Shown: positions 1 through 9,437 of the stretch, one piece after another
Layout of the letters: each line of letters starts with the position of its first letter
Numbering within the stretch: the stretch's first letter is position 1
Assembly (NCBI GenBank): GCA_001796285.1
Contig: MGMD01000008.1
Location: 1 to 64,000, forward strand
Direction of reading: 5' to 3'
DNA from: Chlamydiae bacterium RIFCSPLOWO2_12_FULL_45_20
Lineage (GTDB): Bacteria; Chlamydiota; Chlamydiia; Chlamydiales; SM23-39
Length of the DNA stretch: 64,000 nt
Translations under genes and position numbers: made by a program
The notes under the pieces: generated by a model
What the model saw: only the letters and a program-made list of their open reading frames with translations
What the model was told of the DNA's origin: nothing
The model's database searches: none

Positions 1-68
1 AGAGCCTGTTTTAAAAGCTCTTCTAGACGTTGAACCTTTGCCTCAAGCTCTTCATAAGTTGGTTTCAT
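1..68 (-). CDS. N-terminus of a probable transposase (partial)
   Basis: The reading frame enters from the left edge and begins at an ATG at 68. The 22 visible residues (MKPTYEELEAKVQRLEELLK) form a charged leucine-heptad helix. This kind of start is common in IS66-type and related transposases, which open with a short coiled coil before the zinc-binding domain. The remainder lies outside the window, so the assignment rests on this helix alone; another coiled-coil protein is possible. No terminal inverted repeat is obvious in the following 150 bases. Confidence 0.4.
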   Translation of the reverse strand, partial: MKPTYEELEAKVQRLEELLKQA

Positions 69-214
69 GCCGGACAATACTAAAGATTTTATTTATTGAG
101 CGGCAGGAAAAAGCAATTCCATTTCTATTTTTCACATGCCGACGAAAGAGGTAGGTGAACATCTACGATCATTATGGTGAAAGTAAGAATGCATTTCGGT
201 GCAATAAAGAATGC

Positions 215-925
215 TTAAATAATACGGCCTCCGCCATCAACATACACGATTGATCCAGTTGCATATCCGCACTGGATGAGATAGACAGCAGCTTGAGCGA
301 TATCCTCAGGTTGTCCGACTCTTTTGGCAGGTAGTTTTTTGGCTGTCTCTTCAAATTCTGTTAAACGTGCCTGTTCGGGTACCACGTCCCAAACGGGAGT
401 TACGACAGTTCCTGGAGAGATTGCATTGACTCGAAGAGGCGAAAGCTCAAGTGCAAGAGCCCGTGTTAGGCCTTCAATCGCAGCATTGATGGCACTACCG
501 GTAGAAAAATGCATAAAAGGCTTTTGCCCTGCAACTCCGCAAAAAAAGGTAATAGATCCTCCTTTGCGAATATGAGGTGCGCCATGTTTTGCAGCTAAAT
601 ATTGACCCCAAAATTTGCTATCGAAGAACTGCTTGGCTTCATCTAGCGGCATTTTTAAAAAAGGGCCCATAACAAAATTTGCAGCCGATGTTACCAAATG
701 GTCAAAAGGACCTACAGAATTAAAGAATTGGATCATTTCTTTTTCTTTTGTGACATCAAGAATATGACTTTCCGCTTTTCCAATCATTTTTGCTGCTTTT
801 TCCAACTTGTCTTTAGAGCGGCTTGCAATAACGATTTCGTGTCCGAGAGAATAGAGTTTTTGCGCAGCCGCAAGACCCATCCCCGAGCTGCCACCAATGA
901 TCACTGTCCTTAGTTTGCGTTCCAC
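215..925 (-). CDS. SDR-family (short-chain dehydrogenase-like) protein without the catalytic Tyr/Lys
   Basis: Rossmann-fold SDR of about 236 residues. The dinucleotide-binding glycine motif GGSSGMG lies near residues 11-17, an SAAN motif stands for the usual NNAG, and the C-terminal half has the typical LTRALALEL and RVNAISPGTV blocks. A GTG at 925 is chosen as start because GAGGA lies five bases upstream; an in-frame TTG at 937 is the alternative. The active-site YxxxK is not present: the aligned position reads GSAIN, so both the Tyr and the Lys are replaced. SDR subfamilies with such changes are known, and their reactions are mostly unassigned. It is therefore annotated as SDR-like without a substrate. 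It appears to be a single-gene unit. Confidence 0.8.
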   Translation of the reverse strand: MERKLRTVIIGGSSGMGLAAAQKLYSLGHEIVIASRSKDKLEKAAKMIGKAESHILDVTKEKEMIQFFNSVGPFDHLVTSAANFVMGPFLKMPLDEAKQFFDSKFWGQYLAAKHGAPHIRKGGSITFFCGVAGQKPFMHFSTGSAINAAIEGLTRALALELSPLRVNAISPGTVVTPVWDVVPEQARLTEFEETAKKLPAKRVGQPEDIAQAAVYLIQCGYATGSIVYVDGGGRII

Positions 926-937
926 AAGTTTCCTCAA

Positions 938-1238
938 GTTATTTTCTTGACTGTATCAAAATTGGCATTTTGAAAAAGCGCATTTTTCAGTTCTATTTCA
1001 TTAGAGGGAGCTAGAAATAAGAGGATTCCATCGGTCAGGAGGCGCTTTTAACCACTCTGCCGCTACTTTCTCACTGATTTATGAGATAGGGCTTCACCTT
1101 GATAAAGGGTTCAAGTTCGTAACAAGCTAACATTAAACATATTTTGTTGTTATTTAACAAAATAATACTATTATTATTTAATTTAAAAAGAAATATTTGA
1201 TATAATATTATTGTAATTTTAAACACTGGAAAAAAAAT
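938..1238. other. Intergenic region with tRNA-Ser-like relic and AT-rich promoter zone
   Basis: About 300 bases between divergent genes. On the minus strand near 1074-1025 lies a stretch resembling the 5' part of a serine tRNA (AGAAAGTAGCGGCAGAGTGG, then TTAAAAGCGCC), but no anticodon stem or T-arm can be folded, so it is not a working tRNA. The right half is very AT-rich. It holds an 8-bp inverted repeat (ATTTTGTT at 1141-1148, AACAAAAT at 1156-1163) and a TATAAT-like hexamer near 1200, probably the promoter of the next gene. Nothing else is recognisable. Confidence 0.45.
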
Positions 1239-3224
1239 ATGAGCCACAAAATATTGCCAACTGTTAGTTTTCAGACCGCTACTTCAAGTCTTGTGGATAT
1301 TGAAGAATGCCATCTCCCTTTGGAACGCATCGTGAAGAAAGTCTACAAAAAATCGGTTGCAAACCGTCCAGTGACTACTACAATTAAAACCTTACAGCCG
1401 CAAAGATATACTATGGATCTTAACTTAAAAAGTAAAAAGGTCGATAGATTAGTGCGATCAAAAGCCAACGCTCTACCAATCCAACCAAATCTAGTCCAGG
1501 CTAAGGACCTTCAGTCGTCGGCAGCGTATAAAAGATTCCGAGATATGACGCAGAAGGATCGGTTCCGTGGCACGCTTCTCAATCACATGCATAATCAGTG
1601 GATCGAAATGTACGGTGCAGGGAAAGCTGAAATGCTTCAAGCACAATTCAAAGAACTCATTTCCATTTTGGACGCAAACGGTGCTGCCATTTTTGGCGAG
1701 TTGATCACCAAAGAGGCTTTTCAGAAACTGATTAACCACTATAATCAAATATTAAAGACCCAAGGAAGCAAGAGCTGGATTCACTCCTATATCAATCTTG
1801 CAAATCATCCGGACTTTTTAGGCAATACCAACTTCAATGGAGCTTTTTTACACCCCCTATTGATTGCTATGATCTCTTATCGCATTGGTGGCCCAATCCG
1901 CATTGTCGATGCACGAGGTAAAGATGCAGAACCTATCTCCGTTTTAGCTCAAGATAACATGCTTCATATCGATAACACGCCCTTCAATGATGAATATAAG
2001 ATCATCCTCACTTGGGAAAAAGACAAACCCAGCGGTCCTAAAGGGCAGAATTTTGTCTTTATTCCAGGAACCCATCAAGGAGCTAGAAACTGTTTTGTTG
2101 ATAAAGATGGAAACGCCTGGTCCACAGAAAACGCCAGTATTTTCATCACTGAAGAGCATATCCAGCAGGTATTCGATTTTCAGAAAGAAGTATTACCTGA
2201 AGCTTCTCCCATGGTTATCGAAGCTTCCCACCATGACAAACCGCTTACAACTGTCTTTGCAGCAGGATCCTTAGTACACCATAGATATCGTACAGAAGAG
2301 GGATTTGCGCGCAGCTGTATGATCATGGCGTACCATCGTGCGGCAGATAACCCTGGTCAATTCATCGCTCCCACCCACTTAGATGCAGTATCTACAGATG
2401 ATTGCGATTTAAACAGTTTTCTATTCGGAAAGCACGGTGCTGGGACTGAAGAACAATTCCTTAGAGCGCTTACATCTAATGCTGGAGAAGTCGCAACCGT
2501 CATGGACAAGCTTAAAACAGGACGCGATGGAGCTGAAGTTGTTGCACAGGAAAAGAGAAAATTAACTCAGCAAGAGCTTGAAAAGTGGAAAGCAGTTGCT
2601 ATTCACGCCCCTACGGTGGAACAACTCAAAATCGAGAAAGCTTTCTTCCCTCTTGGACAAGAACTTACTCAAGAAGAATTCGTTCAGCTCATCCATCAAA
2701 TGATGGTTTTTGATAAACACGGTCCATTGGACCTTATTCTCTATAGCGATAGCCATGAAGAAATACGCAAATGGGCACGAAACCAAATCAGGGAAATGCG
2801 CGTGGATCGCCTCCAATCTCGTATTCGTAAATGGGCACCTATGATGGCATCACCAACAAGGCATCACTTGCAATCTCCTGAACAGCTAAAAGCCATAGCT
2901 GATCAATTGGCGGTAATAGCCACTCGTGACATCAAAGCACATAACCGTGCAATTTTAGATCCGACTGAGAAAATTTCACAGGAAGATGCATTTCGTTCTG
3001 TCAAACAGTTACTGACGGATCTTGGAGAAGCGATTACACGTTGCGAATCTCGTCAGACATTCCTCTCGACAAGCCTATTTTTATTCATGGCTTGCGATAC
3101 CCTCTGCAGAATGCAAGGAATAGCATCTAACGAAGAGGCCCGAACACTCGGTGTACAATTACTAGCCAACTACGTGGCAACAGGTGTGTTGGTGGAAAAG
3201 CAGATCCAACAGAAAAAAAGCTGA
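1239..3224 (+). CDS. Large unknown protein with phytanoyl-CoA-dioxygenase-like metal motif
   Basis: A 661-residue protein that I do not recognise as a whole. The middle (about 200-370) has features of a cupin-type 2-oxoglutarate/Fe(II) oxygenase: HID at 243-245 (HxD), a conserved-looking PGTHQGARN at 276-284, and a distal His pair at 347-348 followed ten residues later by Arg358. That matches the HxD...H...R order of the PhyH family. The first 100 residues are basic and the last 230 are helical with no known motif. There is no signal peptide or membrane segment. It sits alone behind an AT-rich leader. The enzyme assignment is inference from spacing; the helical flanks suggest a specialised accessory or secreted protein. 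Confidence 0.6.
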   Translation: MSHKILPTVSFQTATSSLVDIEECHLPLERIVKKVYKKSVANRPVTTTIKTLQPQRYTMDLNLKSKKVDRLVRSKANALPIQPNLVQAKDLQSSAAYKRFRDMTQKDRFRGTLLNHMHNQWIEMYGAGKAEMLQAQFKELISILDANGAAIFGELITKEAFQKLINHYNQILKTQGSKSWIHSYINLANHPDFLGNTNFNGAFLHPLLIAMISYRIGGPIRIVDARGKDAEPISVLAQDNMLHIDNTPFNDEYKIILTWEKDKPSGPKGQNFVFIPGTHQGARNCFVDKDGNAWSTENASIFITEEHIQQVFDFQKEVLPEASPMVIEASHHDKPLTTVFAAGSLVHHRYRTEEGFARSCMIMAYHRAADNPGQFIAPTHLDAVSTDDCDLNSFLFGKHGAGTEEQFLRALTSNAGEVATVMDKLKTGRDGAEVVAQEKRKLTQQELEKWKAVAIHAPTVEQLKIEKAFFPLGQELTQEEFVQLIHQMMVFDKHGPLDLILYSDSHEEIRKWARNQIREMRVDRLQSRIRKWAPMMASPTRHHLQSPEQLKAIADQLAVIATRDIKAHNRAILDPTEKISQEDAFRSVKQLLTDLGEAITRCESRQTFLSTSLFLFMACDTLCRMQGIASNEEARTLGVQLLANYVATGVLVEKQIQQKKS

Positions 3225-3240
3225 AGCATAACTTGAGGGT

Positions 3241-4653
3241 TCATCGCTTTTCTTTTTGTATATCAAAAACTCCAAAAAAATATTCTTGAATCACCTTGGG
3301 GTTAGAGCTCTTGCAGCCGATCATCGAGTCGGGGCGGATTACATAAATGTAATGGCTGTCATAGATCCATCCATCGTGAGTCAAGGGGATCGCCTCTGGA
3401 ATGAGGATCTTATCTCTATTGTTCATGAGAATAAAGCCAGGATTCGTTCTCATACACTGAAAAAGATCCCCCTTTTCAGTATTTGCATTCGGAGCCCTTT
3501 TTCCCCCACCCGCCCCGATAGCGACATTCGTGTCATACTGAAGGCCAATTTGACTGATGAGGCTTGCAAGCTTTTTCTGGATATAGGCATGCTTAGTCAG
3601 ATGACGGAAAACAAAATTTCTAAGCGCCACAAGAATCAGATTGTCTAACATGGCGATCTTGGAAGCTCTTTCTGTTGCTTGTAGAAGCTTTTTACCAAAA
3701 TTTCTTCTTTCCAAATCATAGGTAGCTAGCAGCTCGTGTTTTGCCTTGCCCTCATGGACATACTTGAGTTTCCAAGACAGGTTATAGGCGTCTGAAAATC
3801 CTGTATTCATCCCCTGTCCCCCTGCTGGACTATGAATATGAGCAGCATCGCCTGCCAGAATAACGCGTCCCTTGATCGTTTGTTCTGTCATTCGGCTATT
3901 GATGGAAAAGCTCGTGATCCAACGAGGATTACGAACCTGGACATTGGGCTGGGCATGGCGCTTCAAAAGGTTCTCGACAACTTCGAGGACAGGCTCTTGT
4001 TGAAAAATCACGCGATATCGCCCCTTTTCAGGCAAAGGGATGGCAGCGAGGATCCCATCTCGACTCAAAAATAGCGTGAACTCATCATGCGGAAAATCCC
4101 ATGCGATTTCTACATCTGCAAGAGCAAACTCCTGTGTAAATGTTCTTCCTTCGAAAGCAAAAGCCAGGCACTTTCTCGTCGTGCTATGCGCTCCATCACA
4201 GCCGATGAGCCACGAAGCTCGCGCGGTTCCCACCGAAAGCGTAGCTTCTATTTCCTTATCCTTCTCGACAAAAGAAAGAAGCTCCACTCCCCTTTCAATT
4301 TTGCAACCGAGAAACTTGAGGTATTCTATGAGAATTTGTTCTGTGTCATATTGGGGAAGGCTAAGAATAAACGGAAAAGGGGAATCTAAGTGATCAAATG
4401 GTACACGGGCGATACGCTTTCTATTAGCTACTGCATTGGCAGCCTTGAGCTTTAGCCCTTTTTCTAAAAAATGATTCACAATTCCCACTTGGTCAAAAAT
4501 TTCCAAAGTCCTTGCTTGAATCGCGATAGCCCTGGATTTGTCAGACGGAGCTAAAGCCCTGTCTATGATACGCACTGTAAGACCTTGCCTTAGAAGGCAA
4601 ATTGCCATGAAAAGCCCCGTAGGACCAGCCCCTACAACCAACACATCCGTCAT
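3241..4653 (-). CDS. FAD-dependent aromatic-ring hydroxylase-type monooxygenase
   Basis: A 470-residue group A flavoprotein monooxygenase. The N-terminal GAGPTG (residues 8-13) binds FAD ADP, GCDGAHS (151-157) is the DG motif that contacts FAD and NAD(P)H, and the GD motif [10 protein letters not shown] (267-276) followed by GGQGMNTG binds the flavin ribityl chain. Together they are diagnostic for the PheA/TfdB/UbiH superfamily. The substrate cannot be read from sequence. It is cytosolic, with no targeting signal. Its ATG overlaps the aldolase stop by four bases, so it is probably translationally coupled to fbaB as the last gene of a transporter-aldolase-monooxygenase operon. Use in ubiquinone or aromatic metabolism is possible but unproved. 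Confidence 0.85.
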   Translation of the reverse strand: MTDVLVVGAGPTGLFMAICLLRQGLTVRIIDRALAPSDKSRAIAIQARTLEIFDQVGIVNHFLEKGLKLKAANAVANRKRIARVPFDHLDSPFPFILSLPQYDTEQILIEYLKFLGCKIERGVELLSFVEKDKEIEATLSVGTARASWLIGCDGAHSTTRKCLAFAFEGRTFTQEFALADVEIAWDFPHDEFTLFLSRDGILAAIPLPEKGRYRVIFQQEPVLEVVENLLKRHAQPNVQVRNPRWITSFSINSRMTEQTIKGRVILAGDAAHIHSPAGGQGMNTGFSDAYNLSWKLKYVHEGKAKHELLATYDLERRNFGKKLLQATERASKIAMLDNLILVALRNFVFRHLTKHAYIQKKLASLISQIGLQYDTNVAIGAGGGKRAPNANTEKGDLFQCMRTNPGFILMNNRDKILIPEAIPLTHDGWIYDSHYIYVIRPDSMIGCKSSNPKVIQEYFFGVFDIQKEKR

Positions 4654-5705
4654 GCTATCGTGATCGCTTTGGCAAGATAGACGTCCTGAATGGTATGAAG
4701 AAGCTTGATCCCTTCTTTCATAGGCCTTTGAAATGCCTTTCTCCCTGAGATCAGCCCGATGCCACCCGCACGTTTATTGATCACTGCAGTTACAGTAGCA
4801 TCATGTAGATCATTTTTCCCAGAAGCCCCCCCCGAATTAATCAGCCCAATTCTTCCCATATAGCCATTCATCACTTGATACCGCGTCAGATCAATAGGGT
4901 GGTTGGTCGAAAGTTCTTTGTACATTTTCTCATCGGTTTTGCCAAACTTCAATGTTTTAAACCCCCCATTACAAACGGGAAGCTTTTGTTTGACAATGTC
5001 TGCCTCCAGAGTAGCCCCCAGATGATTAGCTTGGCCTGTCAAATCGGCAGCCTCATGAAAATCGTTCTTCTCTGTTTTAAACTCCGCATTCCTAAGATAG
5101 CACCAAAGAATAGTAGCCATCCCAAGCTTATGAGCTTCAGCAAAGGCTTTACTGACTTCAACAATCTCTCTTCTCGAATCCTTCGATCCGAAATAGATGG
5201 TCGCCCCCACTGCAACGCACCCCATATCATAGGCTTGTCTAACAGACGCAAAGAAGGTTTCTTCATAACTATTTGGGTAGGTTAAAAGTTCGTTGTGGTT
5301 TAACTTAAGAATAAAGGGAATTTTGTGAGCGTATCTTCTTGCAACAGATCCCAACACTCCAAGCGTTGTCGCCACTGCATTGCACCCGCCTTGGATCGCC
5401 AGTTTGATGATATTTTCTGGATCAAAATACTCAGGATTAGGCCCGAATGCTGATCCTGCCGTATGTTCTATCCCCTGATCTACAGGAAGGATCGAAAGGT
5501 AGCCCGAGTGGGCCAATCTCCCGTGATTAAAAAGAGTTTGTAAGCTTCGAAGAACTCGAATGTTCCGGTCGCTTTCTGAAAAAATACGATCTACCCAATC
5601 GGGCCCCGGATGATGAAGGAAGTCTTTAGAAAGAGTTTTACATTCGTGCTGTAGCAGCTGTTCTGCATCTTCTCCAAGAATGTGTTGGATATCTGAATAA
5701 CTCAT
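4650..5705 (-). CDS. fbaB: Class I fructose-bisphosphate aldolase, DhnA/FbaB type
   Basis: Cleaves fructose 1,6-bisphosphate to glyceraldehyde 3-phosphate and dihydroxyacetone phosphate through a Schiff base. Family marks are [10 protein letters not shown] in the first barrel strand, [28 protein letters not shown] and a C-terminal phosphate-binding region with [15 protein letters not shown]. Chlamydiae use this archaeal-type class I enzyme, and the length (351 residues) fits. The ATG at 5705 is chosen; an upstream in-frame TTG at 5741 would overlap the transporter gene without a ribosome site. It lies four bases downstream of the sugar transporter and overlaps the following monooxygenase by four bases, so the three are one transcription unit. 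Confidence 0.92.
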   Translation of the reverse strand: MSYSDIQHILGEDAEQLLQHECKTLSKDFLHHPGPDWVDRIFSESDRNIRVLRSLQTLFNHGRLAHSGYLSILPVDQGIEHTAGSAFGPNPEYFDPENIIKLAIQGGCNAVATTLGVLGSVARRYAHKIPFILKLNHNELLTYPNSYEETFFASVRQAYDMGCVAVGATIYFGSKDSRREIVEVSKAFAEAHKLGMATILWCYLRNAEFKTEKNDFHEAADLTGQANHLGATLEADIVKQKLPVCNGGFKTLKFGKTDEKMYKELSTNHPIDLTRYQVMNGYMGRIGLINSGGASGKNDLHDATVTAVINKRAGGIGLISGRKAFQRPMKEGIKLLHTIQDVYLAKAITIA

Positions 5706-5709
5706 GGGA

Positions 5710-7044
5710 TCACTTTTTCCAAAAGTTTTGGATTTCTTCAAATGTTTTGCCTTTTGTTTCAGGCACTAGCACCATAACAAACCAAAGGCTCAAAAGACAA
5801 ATCGCGGCATAAAGCCAAAAAGTTCCTGTGATCGTCAACTGCTCAATCAACGTCAAAAACGTCAAGGAAACGATATAGTTGGCAGTCCAGTTTGCAAAGG
5901 TCGCAATCCCCATGGCACGTCCACGGATTCCGAGTGGGTATACCTCAGAGATGATCAGCCAAGCCACAGGACCTAAACTGACTGCAAAAAACGCAACATA
6001 GACCAGCATAGAGGCTACCGCTGCCAGCCCCAACGCGTCTCCTTTAAAAAGAAAGGTCGTTCCAAGAACAATGAGAGAAAAAGCCATTCCGATAAGACCT
6101 GTTATAAGTAAAGGGCGGCGCCCTACCCGGTCAATCAACCAAAGAGCAATGACGGTAATCACTACATTAATCGCTCCCACCAGAATCGTGGCAAAAAGGG
6201 CCATTTGAGTTTTTTCAAATCCTGCAAGCTCAAAAATACGCGGTGCGTAGTAGATAACCGTGTTAATTCCTGTAATGGCTTGAAACACAGCCATTCCGAT
6301 ACCAATTAAAAAGGGTTGCTTAACGGAAGGCGCAAAAAGGGCGTGCCAAGATTTTTTGTTCGATGCATCATCCGCTTGCCTAACCTCTTTGAGAGACGCT
6401 GACATAGATCCATGAATCAGCTTGAGCACCTTTTCCGCTGCCTGCAATTTGTGATGCGTCCGCAGCCAAGAAGGCGTTTCAGCAATAAAAAAAAGGCCGA
6501 TACATTGAATGGCCATAGGGATAAATGCAAAACCAAACATCCCTCGCCAATCTGATGTTTCCCCAAAATAATAAGAAACTATGTAAGCAATGAGGATGCC
6601 TATCGTAATGCAGAGCTGATTTAAAGAAACTAAAGCGCCCCGATTGCTAGCTGGAGACATCTCTGCGATATAAAGAGGAGCTGCCATAGAGACTATGCCC
6701 ACTGCAAGACCTGAAATAAGCCTCCCAACAAGAAGCGTTTCAAAACCTGTAGCATCTGTAAGGGTCAAGGTACCAATAAAAAAAAGGAGAAGAGTCAAAA
6801 AGAGCGTTTTCTTTCTCCCCAACCAATCAGTCAGCCATCCACCAATCAAAGCCCCAACCAAAGCTCCAATAAGTAGCGTGCTAACGATGACTTCCTCTTC
6901 CACCACAGTGAGCTGAAATTCACCTGTGATAAAAAGCAAAACCCCAGAAATAACACTGGCAGTATACCCGAAAAGAACGCCTCCAATGGCAGCGACCAGC
7001 GCAACAAAAATCGTGTAGTTCGTTAATTTTCTCTTATGAGTCAT
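5710..7044 (-). CDS. Sugar porter of the major facilitator superfamily
   Basis: A 444-residue inner-membrane protein with about twelve hydrophobic segments. It carries the sugar-porter signatures: GRKKTLF after TM2, the matching DRVGRRPLL in the second half, AETPSWL before the central loop, and the C-terminal [12 protein letters not shown]. These place it with XylE/GalP/AraE-type proton-sugar symporters; the sugar is not predictable. The start ATG at 7044 has GGGGGAG seven bases upstream. It is first in an operon with fbaB and the FAD monooxygenase, which suggests import of a hexose for glycolysis, although the link to the monooxygenase is unclear. Confidence 0.9.
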   Translation of the reverse strand: MTHKRKLTNYTIFVALVAAIGGVLFGYTASVISGVLLFITGEFQLTVVEEEVIVSTLLIGALVGALIGGWLTDWLGRKKTLFLTLLLFFIGTLTLTDATGFETLLVGRLISGLAVGIVSMAAPLYIAEMSPASNRGALVSLNQLCITIGILIAYIVSYYFGETSDWRGMFGFAFIPMAIQCIGLFFIAETPSWLRTHHKLQAAEKVLKLIHGSMSASLKEVRQADDASNKKSWHALFAPSVKQPFLIGIGMAVFQAITGINTVIYYAPRIFELAGFEKTQMALFATILVGAINVVITVIALWLIDRVGRRPLLITGLIGMAFSLIVLGTTFLFKGDALGLAAVASMLVYVAFFAVSLGPVAWLIISEVYPLGIRGRAMGIATFANWTANYIVSLTFLTLIEQLTITGTFWLYAAICLLSLWFVMVLVPETKGKTFEEIQNFWKK

Positions 7045-7092
7045 TCACTTCTCCCCCACTCACCTAATAAGCGAAGTGAAGCGAATTGTTTA

Positions 7093-8466
7093 TTAATTGT
7101 AAAGCAAAAGACTTCGGGGGGCTGCTAATACAACACCGATCAAGTCATAGCCGGCAACATCGGTAATCTGGATCTGGTACAACGCGCCAAATGCAGTGAC
7201 ATTCCGAGGATCGTTGATGATAATTTGGCCATCGATATCAGGGCATTGTCCTTGCGATCTTGCCACCAAAAGAGCCTTGGACTCGGGATGATAGCCTTCC
7301 ACAATGGCAGTGAGGGTTTTCCCAATCATTTTCTGGAGTTTGCTTTGAACGACCTCTTGCTGAACAGCAGCAAGCCTTGCAAAACGTTCTTCTTTGATTT
7401 TTTCTGAGATCTGGTTGGGAAGTCTTGCAGCATAGGCCTCCTTTTCAAGGGAAAATTGAAAAATTCCTACATTGTCCAGCTGTACTTCTTGAACAAAATC
7501 AATCAGCTCTAAAAACTGGGACTCTGTTTCTCCTGGAAACCCTACCATCAGGCTCGTTCGAATCGAGATTTCTGGTATTTCCCATTGGAGCCGATGAATA
7601 ATCTCTAATATTTGCTTTTTAGAAGTCTTCCTATGCATGGCTTGTAACATCTCATCATTAATATGCTGCATGGGCATATCGAGATAAGGGCAAATTCTCT
7701 GATCAGATTTCATGACCTGAATGAGTTCATCGTCAATCTCGTCTGGATACAGGTAAAGTAAACGAATCCAAAACTGCTGAGGAATTTTGAGCATTTCTTG
7801 TAACAGTTGAACAAGCGCGCCTTTTTCCTTCCTATCCTTGCCATAATCTCCCAAATCTTGCGCAATAAGAACAATTTCAAACACCCCCTGGGCCAAAAGA
7901 GCGCGAAATTCCTTTAAAACCTGCTCTTGAGATTTACTTTTTAAAGGCCCCTTAATCGTTGGAATAATGCAAAAGGCGCATTTTTTTTTACAGCCTTCTG
8001 CAATTTTCAAATAGGCATAATGCCTTGGGGTAGAAAGCATGCGAGGAACTTCTCCCCACTCAAGATAGCTTTTCGCTTGAGTTACCCCCTCACCGGGCTC
8101 TTCAGATTGGACCGCATCAAGAATTTTTTCGACATCCCCTGAACCGAGCATATAATGCATGTTAGGAAAATGGGAATAAAGAAGATCCTTATGCTTTTGC
8201 ACCATACATCCAGCAATGATTACTTTGGCGCTTTTTTTCTTCTGATGAAACATCTCTCGAATCGTATCGATGCCCTCTTGTCTAGAAGCCTCTAAAAAAC
8301 CGCATGTATTGATGACTAGATAGTCCGCTTTTTTCGGCTCTTGAACGATTTCAAAGCCCGCCTTTAGGAGAATTCCGATCATGACTTCGCTATCCACCAG
8401 ATTACGAGCACACCCAAGACTGGTGAAATGAAATTTATTTTTGAGGTTTACATTCCGATTCAACAT
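7093..8466 (-). CDS. rimO: Ribosomal protein S12 methylthiotransferase RimO
   Basis: Radical-SAM methylthiotransferase that modifies the conserved Asp of ribosomal protein S12. The N-terminal MTTase domain has SLGCARNLVDSE and NTCGF with cluster cysteines near 19, 55 and 87. The radical-SAM domain has EGCKKKCAFC (Cys 159, 163, 166), and the last ~65 residues form a TRAM domain. NLVDSE and NTCGFLEASRQE distinguish RimO from MiaB. The start is taken as the ATG at 8466; an in-frame TTG at 8502 would overlap the promoter zone of the divergent permease gene. No strong ribosome-binding site precedes either, so the exact start is uncertain. Confidence 0.92.
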   Translation of the reverse strand: MLNRNVNLKNKFHFTSLGCARNLVDSEVMIGILLKAGFEIVQEPKKADYLVINTCGFLEASRQEGIDTIREMFHQKKKSAKVIIAGCMVQKHKDLLYSHFPNMHYMLGSGDVEKILDAVQSEEPGEGVTQAKSYLEWGEVPRMLSTPRHYAYLKIAEGCKKKCAFCIIPTIKGPLKSKSQEQVLKEFRALLAQGVFEIVLIAQDLGDYGKDRKEKGALVQLLQEMLKIPQQFWIRLLYLYPDEIDDELIQVMKSDQRICPYLDMPMQHINDEMLQAMHRKTSKKQILEIIHRLQWEIPEISIRTSLMVGFPGETESQFLELIDFVQEVQLDNVGIFQFSLEKEAYAARLPNQISEKIKEERFARLAAVQQEVVQSKLQKMIGKTLTAIVEGYHPESKALLVARSQGQCPDIDGQIIINDPRNVTAFGALYQIQITDVAGYDLIGVVLAAPRSLLLYN

Positions 8467-8504
8467 GAGGAGAATTATAAATTCTGCTACATTGGATTGC
8501 AACT

Positions 8505-9437
8505 ATGATTCGATTCCTTTTCAAAAAGGCCTTGATTCTCCTCATCTCCCTTTGGTGCGTGATTACCAGTACTTTTTTTCTCATGCATGCAATTCCAGGA
8601 GATCCTTTTATAGGAGATCGCGTGATTCCTCAGGAAGTGCTGAACTCTTTATACTCTCACTTTGGGCTCGACCAACCCATTTGGGTTCAGTATCTTCAGT
8701 ACTTAAAAGGCATTCTTCATGGGGAGCTTGGCCCTTCTATTATTTATCAAGGAAGATCGGTTAATCAATTTATCGCGGAAGGCTTTCCCATTTCTTTTCA
8801 GCTGGGCCTGCAAGCCCTTTGTTTGGCGATTCCAACGGGTATTTTTTTAGGAACGATGGCTGCAATGCACCGAGGAAAATGGCAAGACAGCCTTTTCATG
8901 ACACTCTCGACCATCGGCGTTTCGGTCCCAAGCTTTGTGTTGGGGTCGTTTTTTCAGTTCGCCTTCAGTCTGAAGCTACACCTTTTTCCTGTGGCCCGCT
9001 GGGGCGGTTTTGAACACACGATTCTACCAACCCTAGCACTTGCGGCGCTGCCAACCGCCTTTGTTGCTCGACTCACCCGTTCGAATATGGTCGAAGTCCT
9101 ACAACAAGATTATATTCAAACAGCTCTTGCCAAAGGGATCCCTTTATTTCGAGTCTCGATTCAACATGGCCTCCGTAACGCCATTCTCCCTGTCATCACC
9201 TATTTAGGGCCCATCTCTGCGGGAGTTTTGACCGGAAGCTTCATCATAGAAAAAATTTTTGCCATCCCTGGATTGGGCCAATGGATGATCCACAGTATCA
9301 ATGGGAGAGACTACCCGATGATTATGGGACTCACGGTCTTTTTTAGCACATTTCTCATGGTGAATGTTTTCTTGGTAGATCTACTCTATACTCTTCTAGA
9401 TCCAAGGATCCGGTTAAAAAAAGAAACCTATGCGTAG
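8505..9437 (+). CDS. oppB: Oligopeptide/dipeptide ABC transporter permease, OppB/DppB type
   Basis: Inner-membrane permease of a peptide ABC importer, 310 residues with about six transmembrane segments. The N-terminal MIRFLFKKALILLISLWCVI segment and the following MHAIPGDPF motif are typical of the DppB/OppB family. The EAA loop that contacts the ATPase is visible around TALAKGIPLFRVSIQHGLRN. The 3' end overlaps the next gene by eight bases, so OppB and OppC are translated together and should form a heterodimer. The window contains no substrate-binding protein or ATPase for the system. They must be encoded elsewhere, unlike the usual oppABCDF order. Confidence 0.9.
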   Translation: MIRFLFKKALILLISLWCVITSTFFLMHAIPGDPFIGDRVIPQEVLNSLYSHFGLDQPIWVQYLQYLKGILHGELGPSIIYQGRSVNQFIAEGFPISFQLGLQALCLAIPTGIFLGTMAAMHRGKWQDSLFMTLSTIGVSVPSFVLGSFFQFAFSLKLHLFPVARWGGFEHTILPTLALAALPTAFVARLTRSNMVEVLQQDYIQTALAKGIPLFRVSIQHGLRNAILPVITYLGPISAGVLTGSFIIEKIFAIPGLGQWMIHSINGRDYPMIMGLTVFFSTFLMVNVFLVDLLYTLLDPRIRLKKETYA

